From Vibrio sp. SCSIO 43135 (GTDB taxonomy: Bacteria; Pseudomonadota; Gammaproteobacteria; Enterobacterales; Vibrionaceae), in the NCBI RefSeq assembly GCF_023716665.1, contig NZ_CP071859.1:3132547-3196546 (forward strand): 64,000 nt of DNA, read 5' to 3'. Below are positions 1-8,767 of the stretch, piece by piece. Position numbers and translations under genes: made by a program. The notes under the pieces were generated by a model, which ran no database searches, had not been told where the DNA came from, and saw only the letters and a list, made by a program, of their open reading frames with translations. Positions within the stretch are counted from its first letter, which is position 1. Each line of letters opens with the position of its first letter.

Positions 1-480
1 GGTGATTTACTCGGATTACAGTTTGATAGCCCACTTGGGGTTGGTTTAGCGCTACTTTCAACACTGCTTTGGGCTGGCTATTGGATTTTAAACACCAAGA
101 ACAAAGCTGATCCGGTTGTCGGTGTGCTACTTGGCTTTTTGATTGCCATTCCGTTTGCCATTGGCCTAAGCATTTATGAAGGTGCACCATGGAGCCAAAT
201 CACCACAAAAGGTTGGGCTGCGGTCACTTATGTGGGCCTATTTGAAATGGGAGTTACCTTTGTACTGTGGCTAAGTGCATTAAAGTCGACTCAAAACACA
301 GCACGAATCAGCAATTTGATTTTTGCCTCACCGTTTATCTCTCTGATGCTATTGGCAACCATCATTGGTGAAGAAATCCACCCTGCAACACTGGTTGGCC
401 TAGTACTTATCATCACAGGCCTTGTGATCCAGCAGATCAAATGGGGCAAAAAAGATCGCCCCGCAGAAAATCAGATCTAA
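1..480 (+). CDS. DMT-superfamily (EamA-type) transporter, C-terminal part
   Basis: The reading frame is open from the first base and ends at 480, so the N-terminus lies outside the window. The visible 159 residues hold about five hydrophobic helices typical of the second half of a ten-helix EamA/drug-metabolite transporter, including the closing pattern of a helix, a Gly-rich turn and a final helix before a charged tail (WGKKDRPAENQI). The protein should sit in the inner membrane and export a small metabolite, but the substrate cannot be told from sequence. The downstream HDOD gene converges on it with only 4 bp between stop codons, so the two may share or lack a terminator. The family call is firm; the specificity is unknown. 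Confidence 0.8.
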   Translation, partial: GDLLGLQFDSPLGVGLALLSTLLWAGYWILNTKNKADPVVGVLLGFLIAIPFAIGLSIYEGAPWSQITTKGWAAVTYVGLFEMGVTFVLWLSALKSTQNTARISNLIFASPFISLMLLATIIGEEIHPATLVGLVLIITGLVIQQIKWGKKDRPAENQI

Positions 481-484
481 CCAG

Positions 485-1309
485 TTAAAAAAGCTGATAG
501 GCCATTTCACTGCCTTGCCCGCGAATCCCGTCAATATCGCTGGCAAGGTCGGCTGATAGCGCTAATGCCTTGGCAGCTGGGTGATTGGCTAAGTAATGCT
601 GCTTCTCGTCTTCCTCTAGCATCGAATCCCACCGACGATGAATATCTCGCGCTAAGTACAATACACAGGCCAAGCGCTTCGATTCATTAGCCTTGCTCGG
701 CTGATTAACGTTCGCGATCGCATCTACCATTGCGGCTGGGAATTTCCACGTTTCCGCTAACACGGCCCCCAGTTGCTGGGCATCTGTTTTGAGTACGTCT
801 CGCTGTACTTGCAATGGGTCTTCACCCGCTTCAACTCGCGCGGTAATTTCTTGCGCTTTATCTGGCACTAACGAATGAATCATCAGTTCGCCGATGTTGT
901 GCAATACCCCTGTGGTGAACACTTCATTTGGATCCAACTTAGCACTTTTCGCTAGCGTGCTGGCAATCATGGAGATTTCAAACGTATTGGCCCAATAGTC
1001 TTTAATGTTGAGCGTCTCTAACTTGGGAAAAGTGGTCGAGAGGATGGAGGAAGAAATAAGCGTACGGATTGCTCCAGCCCCTACCCGGACTATGGCATCG
1101 TTAATAGTCGACACCCCTTTTACACCACCGAAGTGAGCCGAATTGGCCATGCGAAGCACACGCGCACTGAGTACCTGATCCATTGACATTTTTTTCGATA
1201 GCTCACCAAAATCTATGGTTTCTCTGTTCACCATATCGAGCAATTCTTGCAACACACTTTCAATACGAGGCAGTTCGTTGATTCGAGAAATAAGCGCTTC
1301 TTGACTCAT
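485..1309 (-). CDS. HDOD-domain signalling protein
   Basis: A 274-residue soluble protein. Residues about 10-205 fit an HDOD domain, the HD-like fold that lacks the metal-binding His/Asp pairs: ELPRIESVLQELL at the start, then SARVLRMANSA, then NIGELMIHSLVPD in the central helix where an HD hydrolase would carry the catalytic residues. HDOD proteins act in signalling scaffolds (for example with c-di-GMP enzymes or chemotaxis) rather than as phosphodiesterases. The start ATG has a good AAGGAG ribosome site 8 nt upstream. It is divergent from the PAS-GGDEF-EAL gene with a 200 bp shared intergenic region, so a functional link is plausible but inferred. No known gene name applies. Confidence 0.8.
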   Translation of the reverse strand: MSQEALISRINELPRIESVLQELLDMVNRETIDFGELSKKMSMDQVLSARVLRMANSAHFGGVKGVSTINDAIVRVGAGAIRTLISSSILSTTFPKLETLNIKDYWANTFEISMIASTLAKSAKLDPNEVFTTGVLHNIGELMIHSLVPDKAQEITARVEAGEDPLQVQRDVLKTDAQQLGAVLAETWKFPAAMVDAIANVNQPSKANESKRLACVLYLARDIHRRWDSMLEEDEKQHYLANHPAAKALALSADLASDIDGIRGQGSEMAYQLF

Positions 1310-1509
1310 TCGTCTACTCCTTCCGCTTAATCAATAGCACTCCATTAATATAGGTCAGGATCGGTGAGTTCGGACGTCAAAATGCACGCATATCATCACG
1401 CACTTTGCAGTTCGGCGTATGCTTCATAGCGTATCTATTGAGCAAAGTGTTACAATCTAGGCAGCCTTGAGCTGACTCTTTGCGCAATACAAGACAATAA
1501 ATAGCGCAG

Positions 1510-3966
1510 ATGTTGAACACTTTATTGATATTGCTTGCTATGCCAGATTACTCATTACCCTCTAGTCAGGTGGAAAGTTGGCGTCAACTTTTCCATCAAT
1601 ATGGTTCAGATTCTCTGAACTGTTATCAGCTGTACTGCCTACAAGATGGTGTAACTTGGCAGCCCATATTCGCGCCATGTGACGAGCAATCTGACTCAGA
1701 AGGTTTACTTGAAGAGCTCACTCAGCTGCATGCTCAGATAAACCCAATGACTATCCAGTGTCATCACATCAACACTACAGAATCCCAACACCTCACTTGC
1801 CCAATTTGGCGCGAAAATGGTGTGTTGTTTGGCTTTCTGGTGGCTAAAACTCAACCTTCAGTCCAAACAAATGCTAAAGATAGTATCGAAATACTTTGCG
1901 CAAAAGTGAGTTACGATCTCAGCCAATTGTTTGTTCCAACGCCAGGTTCACTGCCAACATTGCAGGAGTTTATCGACAGCTTAGAAGACCACACCTGGAT
2001 AAAAAGCGCGGATGGTCAGTACTTGATGTGCAATCACAGCGTCGAGCAAGCATGGGGGCTCAGTACCGACAAGATTGTCGGCAAGTATGATAACGAGCTT
2101 TTTGACCAAGAACTGGCGAACAAGTTTGCAGACACCGATAATGTCGTGATTGAAAGTGGCAAGCAGTTCATCGTTGAGGAGTGCCCTTCCGAGGGAAAAG
2201 ACAACGAGAGTGTTTGGCTAGAAACTATCAAGTCTCCTGTTAATAACCGTAAAGGTGAACCGTTAGGCGTACTGGGCATGACGCGAAACGTCACCCGCAG
2301 GAAGATGGTTGAAAATCAGCTTGAGCTAGCATCAAAGATATTTAACAACTCCCAAGAAGGCATGCTGATAACAGACAGCCGCGCCAACATTATTGACGTC
2401 AACGCAGCCTTCACGACAATCACTGGCTACGATGCTAAAGATGTTATTGGTCGAAATCCCAAAATTCTGCAATCTGGCCATCATGATGATGAATTCTATA
2501 AGCAGCTGTGGGAACAGTTAAACAATAAAGGCCAATGGAAGGGCGAATTTATTAACCGTCGCAAAGACAACAGCGTTTACCCTCAAATTGCCACTATCAG
2601 TGCTGTTCAAGACGACCACCAGCAACTGATTAACTACATTTGTGTGTTCGAGGACATTACCACTCAGCGGGCTCACGAAGAAAAACTAGAAAAGATGGCG
2701 TTCTACGACCCATTAACTGAGCTGCCCAACCGAAGTCATATCATTAGCCTGCTGGGTCAACAAATTAAACACGACCAGGCGTTTGCCACGCTGTTTATGG
2801 ACATTGACCACTTTAAGCATATTAACGATAGTTTAGGTCACTATAGCGGCGACCAAATCTTGATCGAGCTGGCCGATAGACTCAAGCATACACTCAGGCA
2901 TCACGATCATATTGCTCGAATTGGTGGTGACGAATTCGTTATTGTTCTCACCGAGTACGACGATACTGAAAATCTGAAGGTCGTAATCCACAAGATTTTG
3001 TCTCTGTTTAACCAGCCTTTTTCGCCGCTTGATACTCAGTCTCTTAGACTTTCGACCAGTATTGGTGTAGCGCTGTACCCTCAAGATGGTAATGACACCG
3101 AGACTTTACTAAAAAACGCCGATACAGCGATGTATAAAGCCAAGAAGAATGGCCGCAACGGTTACGCATTTTATACCCCCGACCTCACCACTCGCTCTGT
3201 CTCACACGTCCGTTTGCAAAGCGCACTACATGAAGCCATTGAACTAAACCAACTGAGTTTACGCTACCAGCCACAATACAACTTACGCACGATGCAGTTG
3301 CTCGGCTTTGAAGCATTACTACGTTGGTACCACCCTCAATTTGGTTTTGTCTCACCTGAACAATTTATCCCGGTGGCAGAGAAAGCGGGTTTGATCAATC
3401 AAATTGGAGAGTGGGTACTAACAGAAGCGTGTAAACAAGGTAGAGCTTGGTTAGATAGGGGCTATTATTTTGAGCGGCTGGCCGTCAATGTATCAGCCAT
3501 TCAATTGCAGCACAGTGGCTTCACCAATCGCTTAAAGCAAATTCTTCAGCAAACCGCCTTTCCCGCGGAACACTTGGAAATCGAAATAACCGAAGGGTTC
3601 TTTATGCAAGACCCGACTCAAGCAGCGAACTATCTAAATGATCTACGCTCACTGGGTGTCGTTGTCTCATTAGATGATTTCGGAACGGGCTACTCTTCGC
3701 TTTCCTATCTAAAAGGTCTACCACTCGACAAATTGAAAATTGACCGTTCATTTATCAGTGATGTGCCGAACAACCCTGATAGCAACGCCATCGTCAATGC
3801 TATCTTGGCTATGGGAAAAAGCTTATCTTTAACCGTTATTGCAGAGGGTATCGAGACCCAAGCGCAACATGAATATCTATTGGATCATGGCTGCTCTTGT
3901 GGGCAAGGCTTTCACCTAGGAAAACCAGATAAGCCCGAAGCGCAAACTCGCTTGTTAGAACCTTAA
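1510..3966 (+). CDS. PAS-PAS-GGDEF-EAL cyclic-di-GMP enzyme
   Basis: An 818-residue cytoplasmic sensor. After a roughly 145-residue N-terminal region without a clear family come two PAS domains (about 150-265 and 270-390; the second has the NAAFTTITGY and FEDITTQR hallmarks), a GGDEF domain (motif at 472-476) and an EAL domain (motif at 601-603). The cyclase motif is intact and is preceded by RHHD in the position of the product-inhibition I-site. The EAL domain keeps EALLRW, the DDFGTGYSS loop and AEGIE, so both synthesis and breakdown of c-di-GMP are possible. No transmembrane segment is seen. The ATG has only a weak ribosome site; a second in-frame ATG at codon 14 is a possible alternative. 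It is divergent from the HDOD gene. Confidence 0.88.
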   Translation: MLNTLLILLAMPDYSLPSSQVESWRQLFHQYGSDSLNCYQLYCLQDGVTWQPIFAPCDEQSDSEGLLEELTQLHAQINPMTIQCHHINTTESQHLTCPIWRENGVLFGFLVAKTQPSVQTNAKDSIEILCAKVSYDLSQLFVPTPGSLPTLQEFIDSLEDHTWIKSADGQYLMCNHSVEQAWGLSTDKIVGKYDNELFDQELANKFADTDNVVIESGKQFIVEECPSEGKDNESVWLETIKSPVNNRKGEPLGVLGMTRNVTRRKMVENQLELASKIFNNSQEGMLITDSRANIIDVNAAFTTITGYDAKDVIGRNPKILQSGHHDDEFYKQLWEQLNNKGQWKGEFINRRKDNSVYPQIATISAVQDDHQQLINYICVFEDITTQRAHEEKLEKMAFYDPLTELPNRSHIISLLGQQIKHDQAFATLFMDIDHFKHINDSLGHYSGDQILIELADRLKHTLRHHDHIARIGGDEFVIVLTEYDDTENLKVVIHKILSLFNQPFSPLDTQSLRLSTSIGVALYPQDGNDTETLLKNADTAMYKAKKNGRNGYAFYTPDLTTRSVSHVRLQSALHEAIELNQLSLRYQPQYNLRTMQLLGFEALLRWYHPQFGFVSPEQFIPVAEKAGLINQIGEWVLTEACKQGRAWLDRGYYFERLAVNVSAIQLQHSGFTNRLKQILQQTAFPAEHLEIEITEGFFMQDPTQAANYLNDLRSLGVVVSLDDFGTGYSSLSYLKGLPLDKLKIDRSFISDVPNNPDSNAIVNAILAMGKSLSLTVIAEGIETQAQHEYLLDHGCSCGQGFHLGKPDKPEAQTRLLEP

Positions 3967-3997
3967 GAAGCTCCATCAACAATAAGTATTAACACCA

Positions 3998-4021
3998 ATG
4001 AGGAAGCTTTCGTTTCCTCAT
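3998..4021 (+). terminator. Possible hairpin after the GGDEF-EAL gene
   Basis: An 8-bp stem ATGAGGAA/TTCCTCAT with an 8-nt loop lies 31 bp after the stop codon. There is no T-run behind it, so it may be an mRNA 3'-end structure rather than an intrinsic terminator. Confidence 0.35.
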
Positions 4022-4051
4022 ATGGTGGTAGAAAATTAACGACTATCTTAT

Positions 4052-4168
4052 CTTGGGCCATCTAATAAATTGACCCAAGCTATAACTCTACACAACTCAC
4101 AGTCCACCCAGGTCAAATCGACACTAAAGACAAGATAAGACTCAAAAATAAACAAGGTCAATTAGACC
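4052..4168. promoter_or_regulatory. Cluster of GGTCAA/TTGACC motifs upstream of the alternative oxidase
   Basis: The 295-bp gap 3967-4261 has no gene. It holds an inverted repeat CTTGGGCCA...TGACCCAAG (4052-4079), a GGTCAAATCGACAC stretch (4111-4124) and a perfect-ended palindrome GGTCAATTAGACC (4156-4168). All share a GGTCAA/TTGACC core, as expected for several copies of one regulator's site. I do not recognise the regulator; the motifs do not fit the NsrR, NorR, FNR or Fur consensus. Confidence 0.35.
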
Positions 4169-4261
4169 TAAATCAAAATAAAAACCAATAAATACAATCA
4201 CATAAAAACTGGCACACTTTCTGATATATCGACTCTAGTTGTATAAGTCAGGAAATTTAAT

Positions 4262-4894
4262 ATGTCGTTCAAAAATAAACACTATCAACCAGAGAGCTTG
4301 TCAGAAAAAGCTGCTCTACTGGTCACTCGACTTCTTAAAAAAACACTCAACCTTTTCTACGGTAAACACCTTGCCAAAAGAGCCATGTTGCTGGAAACCA
4401 TTGCAGCTGTCCCTGGGATGGTGGCTGGGGTCAGTAACCACCTCAAGGCTCTGCGCAGGATGAAAGATGATGGCGGCTGGATAAAGGAGCTGTTAGACGA
4501 AGCAGACAACGAGCGAATGCACCTAATGATTTTCCTCGATGTCACTCATCCTTCTATATTTGAGCGCATCATGGTGATGTCGCTGCAATTCATCTTCCTG
4601 ATCATATACGGTTTTATTTACTTAGTTTCTTCTAAGACCGCGCATCGTATTGTTGGTTATTTTGAGGAAGAAGCGTGTAACAGTTATTCCGAATACATAT
4701 CGAAGATTCAAGATGGAACCCTCCCCAACCAGCCTGCACCACAGATTGCGATTAACTACTACCAACTACCAAGCGATGCCAGTTTCTTAGATGTACTTGA
4801 AAGAATCAGAGACGATGAAGCTGAACACCGCGATAAAAACCACGAATTTGCTGATTCCTATAAAAACAAACAACTTCCCGCTCACCAAAGCTAG
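4262..4894 (+). CDS. aox: Alternative oxidase (ubiquinol:O2 oxidoreductase)
   Basis: A 210-residue membrane-associated diiron protein that oxidises ubiquinol with oxygen without pumping protons, bypassing the cytochrome oxidases. All four family boxes are present: LET (E45), NERMHL (E84, H87), EEEA (135-137) and DEAEHR (E186, H189), which supply the carboxylate and histidine iron ligands. A hydrophobic stretch at about 105-124 would dip into the inner membrane. The protein is short compared with plant enzymes but close to other bacterial ones. AGGAAA lies just before the ATG. In Vibrio fischeri an aox is induced by nitric oxide through NsrR; no clear NsrR site is visible here, but an unusual repeat cluster lies upstream. 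It is monocistronic, with its own terminator. Confidence 0.93.
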   Translation: MSFKNKHYQPESLSEKAALLVTRLLKKTLNLFYGKHLAKRAMLLETIAAVPGMVAGVSNHLKALRRMKDDGGWIKELLDEADNERMHLMIFLDVTHPSIFERIMVMSLQFIFLIIYGFIYLVSSKTAHRIVGYFEEEACNSYSEYISKIQDGTLPNQPAPQIAINYYQLPSDASFLDVLERIRDDEAEHRDKNHEFADSYKNKQLPAHQS

Positions 4895-4908
4895 CGACCA
4901 AAATAACA

Positions 4909-4935
4909 AGAGCCAGCATTGCGCTGGCTCTTTTG
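4909..4935 (+). terminator. Intrinsic terminator after aox
   Basis: Stem AGAGCCAGC/GCTGGCTCT with a 5-nt loop, followed by a T-run. It lies between two converging genes and may also slow transcripts arriving from the flavoprotein gene on the other strand. Confidence 0.85.
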
Positions 4936-4957
4936 AACAAATATGAAGGCTGATTAG

Positions 4958-6145
4958 CTACACTCGCTGCCCAGCTGCGAAGCCTGAACTCCAGCACCAC
5001 TGGAAGTTGTAGCCCCCTAGCCAGCCTGTTACATCCATCACCTCACCAATGAAGTACAAGCCCGCTACCGATTTGCATTCCATCGTCTTCGACGAAATCG
5101 TGTCAGTATCAACACCGCCCAAGGTTACCTCTGCCGTTCGGTAGCCTTCAGTGCCATTAGGTACTATCTGCCACTGTTCTAACGTGCTGACAATAGCGCT
5201 CAGTTCTTTGGGATTATATTGTTTAAGAGGCTTGTCTGAGATCTCTTTACGCTCAATCAGAACTTCGACCAGTCGCTTAGGTAACACTTTGGCTAGCGTG
5301 TTCTTCATGCTTTGGTTAGGGTGCTTCTCACGCGAGGCTTCTAGTAGCTGCTTAACGTCCGCTTCTGGGACTAAGTTAATCGTTACCTTCTGACCTGCTT
5401 TCCAGAATGATGAGATCTGCAGCACAGACGGCCCTGAAAGGCCACGATGCGTAAACAGCAAAGCTTCTTTAAATACCGTTCCATCTTCCGCTGTGATTTC
5501 CGCCGGTATCGCAATGCCAGATAACTCAGCAAAATCTTCTTTGTCTTGCTTGTGCAATGTAAACGGCACTAAGCCAGCCGTCGTAGGCACAACAGGTAGC
5601 CCGAATTGCTCTGCAATTTTATAACCAAATGGCGTCGCACCAAGCTTAGGCATGGATAACCCCCCCGTTGCCACCACCAACGACTCGCATTCAATCACGT
5701 CTGTATCAAGGTGCAGTGAGAAGCCGGATTCTGTTTTCTCTATATGGTGTACATCGGTTTTATAACGCTGTGAGATGTTGGGCATTTCACACTCTTTCAG
5801 CAACATCGACACGATGTCTTTTGCCGAATCGAGGCAGAACAACTGGCCATGGTCACGCTCTTCAAACTCGATGCCATATTTGCTGACCATAGAAATGAAA
5901 TCCCAGTTGGTATACTGAGACAACGCCGATTTAACAAAGTGAGGGTTACGACATAAGTAATTATTCGCCGACACGTCATAATTGGTGAAATTACAACGAC
6001 CACCGCCTGAGATAAGGATTTTTCGTCCTGGTTTCTTTGCGTTATCAACCACCAGCACTCGGCGCCCTCGCATACCAGCTTGGGCAGCGCACATTAAACC
6101 TGCAGCGCCTGCACCAATAATAACGACATCAAACTTGTTACTCAT
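4958..6145 (-). CDS. BaiN/HI0933-type FAD flavoprotein (YhiN-like)
   Basis: A 395-residue cytoplasmic flavoprotein. The N-terminal dinucleotide-binding motif GAGAAGLMCAAQAG sits at about 10-23, and the family signatures KPGRKILISGGGRCNFTN and the C-terminal GGYNFQWCWSSGFAAGQ are intact. Relatives are annotated as NAD(P)/FAD-dependent oxidoreductases or aminoacetone-oxidase-like; the E. coli counterpart is yhiN and its physiological reaction is not settled. I placed the start at the ATG giving MSNKFDVVIIGAG because the longer frame begins inside the terminator hairpin of uspB and adds 17 unlikely residues. The ribosome site at this start is weak. Confidence 0.88.
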   Translation of the reverse strand: MSNKFDVVIIGAGAAGLMCAAQAGMRGRRVLVVDNAKKPGRKILISGGGRCNFTNYDVSANNYLCRNPHFVKSALSQYTNWDFISMVSKYGIEFEERDHGQLFCLDSAKDIVSMLLKECEMPNISQRYKTDVHHIEKTESGFSLHLDTDVIECESLVVATGGLSMPKLGATPFGYKIAEQFGLPVVPTTAGLVPFTLHKQDKEDFAELSGIAIPAEITAEDGTVFKEALLFTHRGLSGPSVLQISSFWKAGQKVTINLVPEADVKQLLEASREKHPNQSMKNTLAKVLPKRLVEVLIERKEISDKPLKQYNPKELSAIVSTLEQWQIVPNGTEGYRTAEVTLGGVDTDTISSKTMECKSVAGLYFIGEVMDVTGWLGGYNFQWCWSSGFAAGQRV

Positions 6146-6172
6146 GACAGTGTCTACTCGAACTATTGCAAT

Positions 6173-6202
6173 AAAAAAGGATGTGCGAAAGCGCACATCC
6201 TT
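6173..6202 (-). terminator. Intrinsic terminator after uspB
   Basis: Stem GGATGTGCG/CGCACATCC with a 4-nt loop; on the minus strand it is followed by TTTTTT. It ends uspB transcripts just upstream of the next gene, which argues that the flavoprotein gene has its own promoter. Confidence 0.85.
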
Positions 6203-6254
6203 ACTAACTTTGGCCGCTATTCTAACGGCAATTCAGCACAATGCCAATCTAGGG

Positions 6255-6578
6255 TTACACCATGAAGGCGGCAAGTAACGTAACAGCAAGTAGCCCAGAA
6301 GAGAGAATGAAGAGCTCACGGACTCTATCGCATTTACCAGTAAACACTGGGTCGTGGTGGTGATGGTACTCTTTACTCTTAAGATAGTGGAACAGCCGCA
6401 CTTGTTTAGTGACATTACCATGAGTAGTAAAGAATCCGCCGCCATCCACTTGCTGATAAAGCAAAGGATGCGCTTCACGCATGATGTAAATAAGTGAGCG
6501 TAGCGCCGTTAGATAGCGCGCCATGTTGACACAGGTAACCAGCATCAACGCTAGTAGAATGGTATCTCCACTGATCAT
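6255..6578 (-). CDS. uspB: Universal stress protein B
   Basis: A 107-residue inner-membrane protein with one hydrophobic helix at each end (about 5-25 and 88-107) and a charged middle. The pattern [13 protein letters not shown]...[16 protein letters not shown] and the [13 protein letters not shown] segment match E. coli UspB closely, including length (111 residues there). In E. coli it is RpoS-dependent, and mutants are sensitive to ethanol in stationary phase; the molecular role is unknown. A strong GGAGGAGAAG ribosome site precedes the ATG. As in enterics it lies near uspA, but here a ferritin gene lies between them. Transcription ends at the hairpin at 6173-6202. Confidence 0.92.
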   Translation of the reverse strand: MISGDTILLALMLVTCVNMARYLTALRSLIYIMREAHPLLYQQVDGGGFFTTHGNVTKQVRLFHYLKSKEYHHHHDPVFTGKCDRVRELFILSSGLLAVTLLAAFMV

Positions 6579-6650
6579 CTTCTCCTCCCTACACCTTCTA
6601 ACTGTGCCCGAGAGAAAAAGACGATCAATTAAGAGGTCTTTTCGCTGAAA

Positions 6651-7178
6651 TTACTCAGCTGGGGCATCCATGATAGAAGATGAACCTTCTTTTGCCAGTG
6701 CTGCTAGGTCTTTGTCGATAAAGAACAGCGCTTTGCCGTCTTCGCCTACTAAGTCTAGCTTGTCTAAAATCCCTTTAAACAACTTCTCTTCTTCGTGCTG
6801 TTCAGCAACGTACCACTGCAGGAAGTTGAATGTAGAGTAATCTTGGGTAGTGAAAGCAACGTGAGCCAGCTTGTTGATTTTTTGCGTAATCATCTGCTCA
6901 TGCTCGTAAGTTAAACGGAATACTTCACCAAGGCTGCCAAATTCATGCTGCGGGGCTTCAATTGCACCTAGAATTGGCATCGCACCTGTTTCACTTACGT
7001 AAGTGAAAAGACGCTGCATGTGCTCCATTTCTTCCACTGCATGAGTACGAAGAAACTCGGCTGCGCCTTCAAAACCTTTGTCTTCACACCAAGCACTCAT
7101 TTGTAAGTATAGATTGGATGAGAAAAATTCGAGATTAATTTGCTCATTCAATTGATCAACCATAGCTTGAGGCAACAT
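6651..7178 (-). CDS. ftnA: Non-haem ferritin
   Basis: A 175-residue cytoplasmic iron-storage protein that assembles into a 24-subunit shell and oxidises Fe(II) at a dinuclear centre. Ferroxidase ligands are visible: E17 ([18 protein letters not shown]), the EEMEHM motif at about 49-54, and the later E/Q residues in the [11 protein letters not shown] stretch. Length matches FtnA (about 165-175). The last dozen residues ([12 protein letters not shown]) form a flexible tail. An AGGAG ribosome site precedes the ATG. It is divergent from uspA with a 156 bp gap and sits 72 bp upstream of uspB on the same strand. I see no convincing Fur box in the gap. Confidence 0.94.
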   Translation of the reverse strand: MLPQAMVDQLNEQINLEFFSSNLYLQMSAWCEDKGFEGAAEFLRTHAVEEMEHMQRLFTYVSETGAMPILGAIEAPQHEFGSLGEVFRLTYEHEQMITQKINKLAHVAFTTQDYSTFNFLQWYVAEQHEEEKLFKGILDKLDLVGEDGKALFFIDKDLAALAKEGSSSIMDAPAE

Positions 7179-7334
7179 TTTCGACTCCTAATGACTCTAT
7201 CTAGTTGTATTTACTATATCAGTTTTCATAACCATAACATCTTGCGCAGTGAATGTGGATCTGAGATCGCTGCTGCAAATTTATTCTCCTCCCGATGCTA
7301 AATTGTAGATAGACCCTTACAAGGAGATAGCATC

Positions 7335-7760
7335 ATGAGTTATCAACATATTTTGGTTGCCGTCGATCTTTCTGAAGACAGCAAAGTGTTAGTGGATAAA
7401 GCCGTGGCGCTCGCTAAACCATTGAACGCCGAAATATCCTTTATTCATATCGATGTGAACTACGCAGAGCTCTACACTGGCTTAATTGACATCAACCTTG
7501 CAGAAACCCAGCACCAAGCGATGGAAGCGTCGCAGAAGCAGTTACAAGCCTTTGCCGACCATGCTCAATACCCAGTGAAACACACCCTAGTGGGAAGCGG
7601 CGATCTTGGCAGTGAGCTGTGCGACACCATTAAAGAGTTCAATATCGACTTGGTTGTATGTGGGCATCATCAAGACTTTTGGAGCAAGCTTCTGTCTTCG
7701 ACCAGGCAACTGATCAATTGCTCTCCAGTAGATATGCTGGTGGTACCACTCAAAGACTGA
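7335..7760 (+). CDS. uspA: Universal stress protein A
   Basis: A 141-residue cytoplasmic UspA-fold protein, same length class as E. coli UspA (144). It begins [16 protein letters not shown], with the beta-alpha start typical of the family, and ends with VDMLVVPL. The middle [26 protein letters not shown] takes the place of the ATP-binding G-2X-G-9X-G motif, which is not intact, so it belongs to the non-ATP-binding UspA type. It is induced by growth arrest and many stresses in E. coli. AAGGAG lies 8 nt before the ATG. It forms a divergent pair with ftnA. Confidence 0.93.
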   Translation: MSYQHILVAVDLSEDSKVLVDKAVALAKPLNAEISFIHIDVNYAELYTGLIDINLAETQHQAMEASQKQLQAFADHAQYPVKHTLVGSGDLGSELCDTIKEFNIDLVVCGHHQDFWSKLLSSTRQLINCSPVDMLVVPLKD

Positions 7761-7815
7761 CTCTAGCGTCAAACTCGGTTAGACTGCAGGCACTTATTGA
7801 TAATGAATATTAGTC

Positions 7816-8694
7816 ATGTTTTATCTATCTGCAGTCACCCTACTTTGGGCATTCTCATTTAGCTTGATCGGCGTTTACCTCGCCGGTCAGGTCGATTCAT
7901 GGTTTTCGGTTTGGATCCGTGTCGCTTTAGCCAGCGTAGTGTTTCTACCGTTCCTTAAATTCCGTGGTGTTGAAAAGTCATTGATCGCCAAGTTAATGGT
8001 CATTGGTGGTTTTCAACTGGGCTTAATGTACTGTTTCTACTATCAGTCTTTCCTTCTTCTATCAGTACCAGAAGTCCTACTATTTACGGTATTTACTCCT
8101 ATATACGTCACTCTAATCTATGACTTACTCAAAGGACGTTTTTCTCCTTGGTATCTCGTTACCGCAGCCATTGCAGTTGCTGGTGCAGCGTTCATCAAGT
8201 TTGATGGTATCAATGAGAATTTCATCTTAGGCTTTTTGGTCGTGCAGGGTGCCAACCTATGTTTTGCCATTGGTCAGGTTGGTTACAAGTACGTTATGGA
8301 GCAATCGCCAGTCGAACTACCACAACACACGGTCTTCGGTTACTTCTACTTGGGAGCTTTGTGTGTTGCGACAGTGGCATTTGCGTTGATGGGTAATATC
8401 GACAAACTGCCTACTACCCAGCTGCAATGGGGCATTTTGATCTACCTAGGCTTGATCGCCTCAGGATTGGGGTACTTTGCTTGGAATAAAGGCGCATGCC
8501 TTGTCAACGCTGGCGCACTCGCGGTGATGAACAATGTGCTGGTACCTGCCGGTTTGCTGGTCAACATTGTTATCTGGAATAGAGATGTCGATTTAGTACG
8601 CCTGTCGATTGGTGGCGCCATTATTGCGCTATCTCTGTGGGTGAATGAAACTTGGGTTAAGCGCCGCGTCGCGCAGCAATACCAACAAGCCTAA
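7816..8694 (+). CDS. DMT-superfamily (EamA) transporter
   Basis: A 292-residue inner-membrane protein with ten predicted helices in two repeated EamA halves (about 1-130 and 145-285). The second half carries the GYFYLGALCVATVAFAL and IASGLGYFAWNKGA segments characteristic of the family, where the AWNKG turn is well conserved. Relatives are labelled carboxylate/amino acid/amine transporters without a proven substrate. It starts 55 bp after uspA on the same strand, and I see no clear hairpin between them, so some readthrough is possible. Transcription ends at the hairpin 8716-8740. Confidence 0.87.
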   Translation: MFYLSAVTLLWAFSFSLIGVYLAGQVDSWFSVWIRVALASVVFLPFLKFRGVEKSLIAKLMVIGGFQLGLMYCFYYQSFLLLSVPEVLLFTVFTPIYVTLIYDLLKGRFSPWYLVTAAIAVAGAAFIKFDGINENFILGFLVVQGANLCFAIGQVGYKYVMEQSPVELPQHTVFGYFYLGALCVATVAFALMGNIDKLPTTQLQWGILIYLGLIASGLGYFAWNKGACLVNAGALAVMNNVLVPAGLLVNIVIWNRDVDLVRLSIGGAIIALSLWVNETWVKRRVAQQYQQA

Positions 8695-8715
8695 TCCATT
8701 TCAAATAGCAAAGCG

Positions 8716-8740
8716 CCCGCAATACTGCGGGCGTTTTTAT
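8716..8740 (+). terminator. Intrinsic terminator after the DMT transporter
   Basis: Stem CGCCCGCA/TGCGGGCG with a 4-nt loop, followed by TTTTT. Confidence 0.9.
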
Positions 8741-8767
8741 ATTCGTTTTATTCTGACTTAATGGGTT

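Noticed and set aside
4169..4261. NsrR operator before the alternative oxidase
   Set aside because: No AAGATGYATTT-type dyad is present in the region.
6146..6196. Longer start for the BaiN-like flavoprotein
   Set aside because: It begins inside the uspB terminator hairpin and adds residues not found in the family.
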